Assembly (NCBI GenBank): GCA_026874595.1
Contig: CM049307.1
Span: 79,398,643-79,462,642 of the forward strand
Source: Sipunculus nudus
Lineage: Eukaryota; Annelida; Sipuncula; Golfingiida; Sipunculidae
DNA length: 64,000 nucleotides
Direction of reading: 5' to 3'
Shown: positions 36,200-45,621 of the stretch, piece by piece
Layout: the number at the start of each line of letters is the position of its first letter
Numbering within the stretch: position 1 is the stretch's first letter
Program-made: the position numbers and the translations under genes
The notes under the pieces: model-generated
Database searches by the model: none
What the model saw: only the letters and a program-made list of their open reading frames with translations
What the model was told of the DNA's origin: nothing

Positions 36200-39100
36200 A
36201 ATATCACATTTTTAAAGGGGCATAATCAAGGGCAATATTTAGTTTTTTTCACACTATCAGTTCTGTTTTGCTTTTTCCAAGCAAAACCGCCCAGCACACA
36301 GTCTCAGTACTTCCCATATGGCTGTTTTAACACCTTTGTTAACACAATGGTTTTGCTTGCAGTCCACTTGCATCTCTATACCAAAACAAGGCCGCGTGAC
36401 CGGAAGTCAGATTTTGCTCATGCTATACATATTGCAAGCAAGGACTAGTCCATACACATACATAAACATTCATGGTTTCTTATATATCTCTGCGGGTTGG
36501 ACATTACGATCCATTGGCCGAATGTAGAGCCTTCCGCAATAGATCTGTACGATATATCCAGAGGCCTCAGTTGAAATGACCCGCATTTGTGAGCCTGTGT
36601 ATCAGGTCGCTGAGCCACCGCAACATACGATGGTTCAGTCAGCTGGAACATGTATCACATTTTTGGGCCAAGACAGTCAGGGCAAGGAGTTTATAGTCCT
36701 ATAAACTCCTTGGTCATGGCATCTCCTGATTGGCAGGTGTTTTGGCCACGCGCTGTGTTTATATTAACGCTTTGGTTCGAGCCGTTCCACTTTTTTAACA
36801 TTCGTGTACAAGAGTAAGCCATCGCATAAAGGGCAATATTTTGGCCTGGACCAATTTATTTAAAAGAGAAGACCTTATTTTTCTTATTAATTCAACATGA
36901 TATATAGATGATTAGGCCCTTTAAAATAATAAACTACCTAAAATTTCGACATCCGACCTGTGACATCTTGGTGTTTGTGCGACGCAAAATGAGAGCCTCC
37001 AAGAGCGGTTTCGAGAAACATGGAGAATAGCATCGGTCAGGGTAAAATAATGGGGCGGGGATGGGAGATGAAAGTACTCAAAGTCAAATCGAAAATCTAT
37101 TTTTGTGGCAAGGGAACGTGCATCGGCAAAGATTAATATAACGCTTTAAACTTAAATTAATAATACTATTCAAACCTCGACCTTATCATCAAATTGAATT
37201 AGGATTCACTAAGAAATTCTTTTGTTTGTGTTGTTCTGGCTACTTTTTTCTTCACCAGTGCTGGTATCAGTCCCTCTTGCATATACATTTTTTTCTTTTA
37301 CTCTTTATTTGCATTATTTTTAATTTATTAAAATCAACACTAACATTATACGTTAGAGAACTGCGAAATATACATTGATTTCTATTTTTAATCAGGGTAA
37401 GAAAATTGAATACATTTTAAAAAATCTGGCGACGGGTCCTTTGTACAACCACATGAGAAGCTACTGGGCCAACAACAAGGACAGGAACTTGTTTCCCGCC
37501 ACAAGAAAGGAAGGATTGGAAAGAGTCCGACAGGAAAATTACGCATTCATTGTACAGTCTTCGTCTGCTAACATTGAGAAGGGGAAACGCCCCTGCGATC
37601 TGACAACTATTGGTGAGATCATGCACCCTGGGAGCTACGCCATGGCGGTATCGAAAAAGTTTCAGGTCAGGAAATTTCTTTCAAAGGACACATCATCACT
37701 AAACTGCATTTAATATAGCCTTGAATGTCAGATAATTAATAGACGTTTTCCAAGCGCATGCGCATTGCACGTTTAAAGCTTTTTAAGAATTCGGATAAGG
37801 TCAGAGAATCTTGAGAAATTTGTTAAATAAGAATGAATACAAGCAACAGCAACAACTGGAACTTTGAATTATAATTTTAATGTAAATTTTCTTCATTTGA
37901 TAAATAATCATTTGTCAAAAAATGGAACCAGTTATTCCAGTGGCGTCAATTTATCTTCCAGGGTTGGGTAAGGATGACTTGCAGACACACACCCACGTAT
38001 CTGTATGACACTTAATCACCTTTCATATAATATAACGGGTTGTTACGGAACCTAATAACAATAGATCACGTAGTCGTGACGAGCACACATTTTGTCATGC
38101 AGGTAAAAAAATCAGATTCTGTAACACTAGGCAGCGTGAAATGTCTAGGGTAATGTATAAAGAAATCAGTGGCTTTTTTTGTTAACGAATAATTCTAATT
38201 TATTCTTAAAAAAACTAACATCACAATACACTAAATCAATACAATTACACAGTATAACAAATGTACAACAGCAAATCAATACAATTACACAATATAATAA
38301 ATAAAGTGTACAGTACCTGGATACCACCACTGTCACAGCGACAACAAGTCCTTTAAAACCAATAATCCACGTAAAAAGTTCAGATAGTCCAAAGTAAAGC
38401 TCTTGTAATAATCTCGAAAGTAAACTGGAGACAGGCCGCAATAAATCTGCATAGAGTTCGTAGAATCCCTCACACTACTGCATATAATGGATAGGCCTAA
38501 AACTGACTCACACTCTTCCGTGCCGCTGGAATATTTCTCTCTCCCCTCTCGGCTCTAAACAGAGCCCCATATTTATAACTTGTCACCCCAAGCCGAGAAC
38601 TTTCTATTTCACGAACAATCAAAAAGAACCCAAGAATACATAATACACACGCCAAAAGAACATACTAGAACAAAGAACGCTGTGTTTCTACACGTCAGAC
38701 CCCACACGTGGGCCGAGCCAGCCCGCGCGTCTCCCATGGCAACGGACAATGCTAGCGCTACACAGACACATGTGAGACTGCTGCACACAATAAAATAGAC
38801 ATCTGTAACACTCCCCCTCCTGTAAGAAAAAAAAAGAAAGTTTTCTAAAAAAACTTTCTTTTTGCGATCACAATCACTTTATTTTTACAATATTTCATCA
38901 ATCATCTTATTAACAATATTACATAAACATCTCGTTACAACAGTTCATTATCATCTCGATAAGCAATCAGCAATTACATTGTCTTTCCCTTTAATGTGTC
39001 TGATTTCAAGATTGTAATCCTGTAAAAACAAACTCCATCTCAACAATCTTTGATTTTTACACTTCAACTTGTCCATGAATGTGAGGGGATTGTGATCACT

Positions 39101-42100
39101 GAAGACAATGATAGGCTTGACTGATGAAGTAACATAAACCTCAAAATGTTGCAATGTCACACTCAAAGCCAAACATATTGTTTTAATAATGGAGTAGTTT
39201 TTCTGGTTTGCATTAAATTTTCCTGAAAAATTACAAATTGGATGATCTATGCCATCACTGCCTTCCTGTAACAACACAGCACCAGCAGCCGTATCACTAG
39301 CATCTACAGCTAACTTAAAATACACAGAAAAGTCCGGAGCTGCTAAAACTAGTGAACTTTGCAGAATTCCTTTCAGATTCTGAAATGCATTTTCACACTG
39401 AACATTCCATACAAACTTTTATTTCTTCTTTAATAAAGTAGTCAAAGGTTCAGTTACAGCAGACAAATTTTGACAAAACTTCCTGTAGTATCCAAGCATA
39501 CCAAGAAAACGCATTATTTGAATTTTTTCTGGCCTAAGAAATGCAGAAATAACACTTATTTTAGCATCATGGGTTTTAGTTGATCCTGCCCTACAATATG
39601 ACCTAAAAATGTTACTTGTGCATGACAAAACTGAGATTTGACTAAGTTTATGGTCAGACGGGCTTCACTTAGTCTTTTGAAGAGGTCGCGAAAAATTTGC
39701 AGGTCTTTCTCCCAGGAATCGCTGTACACGATAAGGTCATCATTATATGCGTCGCAGGCCTTAATGTCCTTGACAAACATATGGATGAGGCTCTGGAACG
39801 TGGCTGGCGAGTTCTTCATGCCAAACGGCATAACTTTATACTGGTACAGACCTTGCGGCGTCACAAATGTGGACACTTCTTTCGCTCGTTCTGTCAGTGG
39901 AACGTGTCAGAATCCTTTTAACAAGTCAAATTTGGAAACATATCTGGAGCTACCGACTCTATCAATACAATCATCGATCCTCGGAATTGGGAACGTGTCA
40001 GTCTTGGTGACAGAGTTCAGTTTTCGATAATCTATGCCGATACGGTAACTTCCATCAGGTTTTGGCACAAGAATACATCTTGCAAATATTGAACCTCATC
40101 TTGTGGATACTTTAGCTTTTCTGGATTCAGTCTATAAGGATGCTGCATGACTGCGCTTGCCTCGCCAACATCTACGTCATGGCACAATATGTTAGTTCTG
40201 GAATGTCACTAAACAAATGTTCATAATTCCGTAGCAGGTTCTTTAGGTCTTGTTGTTGTGTTGTAAGGTGTGACAGTTTGGCATCAAGGTTGTTAAGTAC
40301 ATCTGAGCACAACTGGTACTGTTCCACACTGAATATCTACATCACACTTACAATCAGTATCTACTTTAACTGGGTCAGGGTCAGTTTTTAAACAAATAAG
40401 ATAATAACATTATGTAAAACATCTGATGTGCTATTTCTGTCATAATATGGTTTCAACATGTTAACATGGCACAGTTGTTTTTCTTACGCCTGTCTGGTGT
40501 TAACAGTATGTAATTTCAATCACTGACTTTCTTGTGAACCATGTAAGTGCCAAAATACCTAGCTTGCAGAGGTCTGACAGGAATAGGTAGTAAGGCAAGG
40601 ACCTTTTCACTAGGCTCAAACTTTCTACATACAGTGTGCTTGTCATACTGTTTTCTTTACTTTGTGCAGATATTAAATTAGACTTTGCAATCTCACAAGC
40701 ATTGTGTAGTTTTGTACGAAAGTCTGACATATACTGCAATAAACTAGGAGAATCAGGATTTTCTCACAAGAGTTTTTCTTTAAGCAGTTTTAATGGACCG
40801 CGAACTGAGTGTCCAAAAACTAGTTCAAAGGGACTGAAACCCAAGGACTCTTGAAAGGATTCTCTGACAGCAAACAGCAATTGGTGGATTCCTTCATCCC
40901 AGTCTTTCTGTGTGTCATAGCAATAAGTCCTAATCATGTTTTTAATGTCTGGTGAAAATGCTCGAGCGCGCCCTGACTTTCAGGACGATATGGCCAAGAG
41001 CTGTACTGTTTTATACCTAGCTCAAGCATAACTTGCTGGAACAAACCAGACATAAAATTAGACTCTTGGTCAGACTGGACGGATTTTGGTAATCCAAAAG
41101 TTGTAAAAAAACTTTGTCAGAGCTTTGACAATATTTTTGGCAGTTATTTTGCGCAATGGTATTGCCTCTTGGAACCTGGTAGATGCGCACATAATTGTCA
41201 GCAAGTATTCATGACCAGATTCTTTTGGGCAGTGGTCCTAAGTGGGCTTTAGGAGGATTCTCATTGGGCTAGCCTACCATCTGGCATGTGTGGCATGATT
41301 TACAATATTGTACAACATCAGTCCTGAGGTTAGGCCAATAGAAGTGTGTACTAACTTTCTGATAAGTTTTATTTATACCTAAATGGCCTTACAAAGGAGC
41401 CTCATGCGCCATGCTAAGACTTTCATTGCGATAACTTTTGCGCATTACTAATTAATTTTGATGGCCCACTCATCATCAGCGCATACATGAGGTGGTCACC
41501 ATTTACGCATTAGCTCTCCATTTTTAACATAGAAACAAACTGGGTTCTGTGGCAGTTTATCTATAGAAACTACCCTGGGAAACAAACATGATATATCAGG
41601 GTCCTTGACCTTGAAAATGCTGCGTCCTGTACGGACGAGTCGACAGACGAGTCATTAGTGACTCCCAGAGTGTTATTATCTGGACCATTATCCTCATGTT
41701 TGTTTTTCTTTGCCATTGATCTAGTTACAGCACATGAAGGATACAAACCAGGGATTTCCTGACTTTCATGGTCAGTGTCATGATCAAGTGACAGTATTTC
41801 TGTCACTATTGCTACAGGCTGTACTTTGTCACCTGTCATTGCCTACTAGCAACCTAATTCCCTTTAAGGGTAAAGTAGTTATTATTCACACAGTAATAAT
41901 CCCAGAAATCAAATCTGTATCTAAGAGTATACTGTGAAGCGGGACTGAAATGTGCTTGTCTGAAAAACACCATGAACAAATGCATGTGCACCAGTAAAGA
42001 CCTATTAGAAAATGGCAAAGTGTTTGTGTAGGTGTAGAATCTGAAAAATCACTTGAAAGTGACACAAAACCATCACTCCATTTCAGAGTTAGGAGAGGAA

Positions 42101-44504
42101 TCTACTACCTCAGTTTCATCAAACAAAGAACTGACACAGATAGTGCCAGTCATCAACTCTTTTTCTGAGTCAATTAAGGAATCTACATCCTCATTACAAT
42201 CCAACTCCTCATAGGAGTCAACAGAGGAGTTTTCCTCGGCAGAAACAAAATTCTGTTTCTCATAAGAGGACCTTGCCTCATTTGAAATATTCTCGCAGGA
42301 GTCTTGAAAGGACCTAGCCTTATTAGATTCCTTGGAGGAATCAAATGAGGTATATACCTCGCAATCTAGGGATTCTTCTTTAGAGTCAGACGGCACGTTG
42401 GCCTCCGTAGCACCAAACCCTTTATCAAACCCTTTAGTTGTACCCCTCATTTACATGAAAAGAACCTGGATCTTGTACTATGCTATGTATAGATTTTGAA
42501 ACAAAACCAGAAGGTTTACCCTTTGGTTTATTTGCAAGTTTCCAGCGCTCAGATATTAGATGACCTTCCTTTTTGCAGAAAATACAGATTTTATGGACTT
42601 TGTAATACTATCAGGACTACTCAGGGTTACTGCGCTTTAAACTTCTTTTGACCATACTGATTTCCGTTCTTGTTTGTGAAAGACTGTTTTGATTTGCTAG
42701 TAAAGGACATTTTATGTGTTAATGAATAATCATCAGCTAATTGAGCTGCAATGTCAAGTGTTTCAGGACTCTTCTCAACAAAAATGTTAACATCTGCGTT
42801 AATGCAGCGCTTAAATCCTTCAAGCAAAATCAACTGGCGCAAATTGTCATAATATTTCATTACATTTTTAGCACTACACCAGCGATTAAACAACTGCTGT
42901 TTTGTCCTAGCAAATTCGACATAGGCCTGTCCTTTGCGCAATTTCCCAATTTTTGAATTTCTGGCGGTAAGCCTCCGGAACTAACTCATAACCTTTTAGG
43001 ATTAACCGTTTAACCTGGTCATAATCAGCAACGGTTTCTACTTAAAGCTATGTATTTTCGCTGGCCTTGCCAGTCAATACACTTTGTAATACATAGTCCA
43101 ATTTTCCTTAGGCCATTTAAAATTTTCAGCTACCTTCTCAAGGTGTAAGAAATATTGATCAAGCTCTTTTTCTTGAAAAGGTGGGACAAGTTTAATGTGT
43201 TAAGTACTATAAAAACTGCAAGTTGGGGCAGCAAGTAGGTCATGTTGTATTTTAAGTATTTCTAACTCCAGTCGTTTTAACTCAATTTCTTTTTCTTTTT
43301 CTAGTCTTTCTTTTTCTAACCTTTCATGTTCTTTCCTCTCTTTTAATGCTAGCTCATGTTACATTTCTAACGTTTATAATTCTAACTGCATAGCAAGGCT
43401 GTCATTTTTTTTATGTTTCCACTTCACTCTCTTCAATTAAACCCATGCTAACCAGATCTTGCATGATTGTAGCAATAATATCAGGCTTTCTCAAAGCGTT
43501 TTACACACCTAGCCCTAAGTGTTGTCCTAAACGCAACAACTGATCTTTTGTCAACTGTTCAAGTTGATTAGGGTCGGGATCGACAACAAATGTCTCAGGT
43601 TTGGAATCTGCCATGTTAAGATGTTAAAACAATAACAAAAAAACACTGAGATAAATCCTGTTAAAAAATGTATTTCAAACAATATGTAATCTTGTAAACA
43701 ATGTATGATAAAACAATATGTCTCGGTCAAGGCCTAATAAAGTTTCAAAACTATTAAGCTTCCCGGACGAGCCCCCAATTTTTATGTTACGGAACCTTAT
43801 AACAACAGATCACGTAGTAGTGACGAGCACAAATTTTGTCATGCAGATGAAAAAATCAGTTTCTGAGAAATCGGTGTTTTTTTGTTAACAAATAATTCTA
43901 ATTTATTCTTTAAAAAAATACTAACATTACAATACACTAAATCAATACAATTACACAGTATAACAACAGTACAACAGCAAATCAATACAATTACACAGTA
44001 TAATAAATAAAGTGTACAGTACCTGGATACCACCACTGTCACAGTGACAACAGGTCATTTAAAACCAATATTCCACGTGAACAGTTCAAATAGTCCAAGG
44101 TAAAGCTTTTGTAATATTCCCGAAAGCAAACTGGAGACAGGCCGCAATAAATCTGCATAGAGTTCGTAGAATCACTTACACTACTGCAATTATCGGATAG
44201 GTCCAAGACTGGTTCACACACTATTATCGGATAGGTCCAAGACTGGTTCACACACTTCCGTGTCCGCTGGAATATTTCTCTCTCCTCTCTTCGCTCTAAA
44301 CACAGCCCCTTATTTATAATTTTTCACCTCAAGCCAAGAACTTTCCATTTCACGAACAATCCAAAAGAACCCAAAAATACATAATACACACACACATATA
44401 TATATATATAACACTGAAGAAAAACAACACTGTAAATTCAGTTCCGACTGTTTCACGGGATGCGACCCGATCATCAGGTGAATGTTGTTATAATCATATA
44501 TATA

Positions 44505-44557
<53 letters not shown>

Positions 44558-45553
44558 TAGCTGATAAACCCGGTATACCGGGCTTATTACCTGGGTTGTG
44601 GAGATATACTAACTGAGATGTGGAATGTTGGCTCATTTTATTTTTTTATTCTAAAAGTTAACGAAAATACAGGTTTTCAGTGGGAATCTGTTTCAATAAG
44701 ATATGTATAAATAATTTTACATTTATTTTGTTGCGCTGTGCTCGTGGCACGAAGTTCATACCCCAGTGTGTTTACCTTGAAGACCTAGTCAGTGATGTTG
44801 TTTACATTGCAAAACGGAATGAGACGGGGGCATTCCGGTTTTCGATGATATTTGACTGGATTCTATCGTTGGACGTATAAAGATAAGGTTCATGTGAGGA
44901 ACACATGAAAGATTTATCAAATATACGTTGCAAGGAAACTGTTCCTGTAGAAAGAAACAGAAATATGCATACATCGTAAGTAGCAGAAGTGGACCCAACA
45001 GGACTCCATGCAGAGGGTCCGTATCCCTTTTTCAGCCACCGCAACCTTTTTCTTCATCGTATCAGACACATTTTAAGGCCTTAAACCCCCGCCACCCCTA
45101 CCCAACCCTGTTCCTGAAATTAGGACCTTGAATTAGGCCATTAATCCTCCTGGGTTCAACTCTCCATTTCATAAAGCGAGAAACGTGGTTTTCTCTTTTA
45201 CTGACCATGCACGTGGGTGAGAGCCTCGTACAAATGTAATGCCCGACATGCTCAAATCCCTCAATGAAAGCTAGCGTTTTTCATATGAACAACTCTGAGG
45301 ATGAGTGACCACGTTGCACGCTTTCCGGTCATTGCCGAAGGCAGTTCGGCTGTGCTCGGTCTAACCTCAGTGCAAGTCAGTAAAAACGGAAAAAAATCAC
45401 TCAAAATTATATGTACATAAAATTTTTTTATTTTCATATCGCATATGTCACTACGGGGATAATAACCTTTAAAATGATGTATGGCACAGTATTGTACACA
45501 TCGTGGTTTTAGAGAACATTGCGAACAAACGTGAACCGAATTCCTTTTATAAG

Positions 45554-45621
<68 letters not shown>

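Larger units (their letters stand above)
38041..44395 (-). mobile_element. Degenerate Gmr1-like Ty3/Gypsy LTR retrotransposon
   Basis: Inserted antisense in iGluR intron 7. On the minus strand the order is: 5' LTR remnant, tRNA-Pro primer site, gag, acidic region, integrase, reverse transcriptase, RNase H, polypurine tract, 3' LTR. Integrase ahead of RT is the Copia-like order known in Gypsy only from the Gmr1 group. Coding regions carry many stops and shifts, so it is dead. Confidence 0.85.

Noticed and set aside
38951-40160. Gmr1-like RT/RNase H as a retroviral or host gene
   Set aside because: LTRs, primer site, polypurine tract and many stops show a dead LTR retrotransposon; no envelope gene is present.
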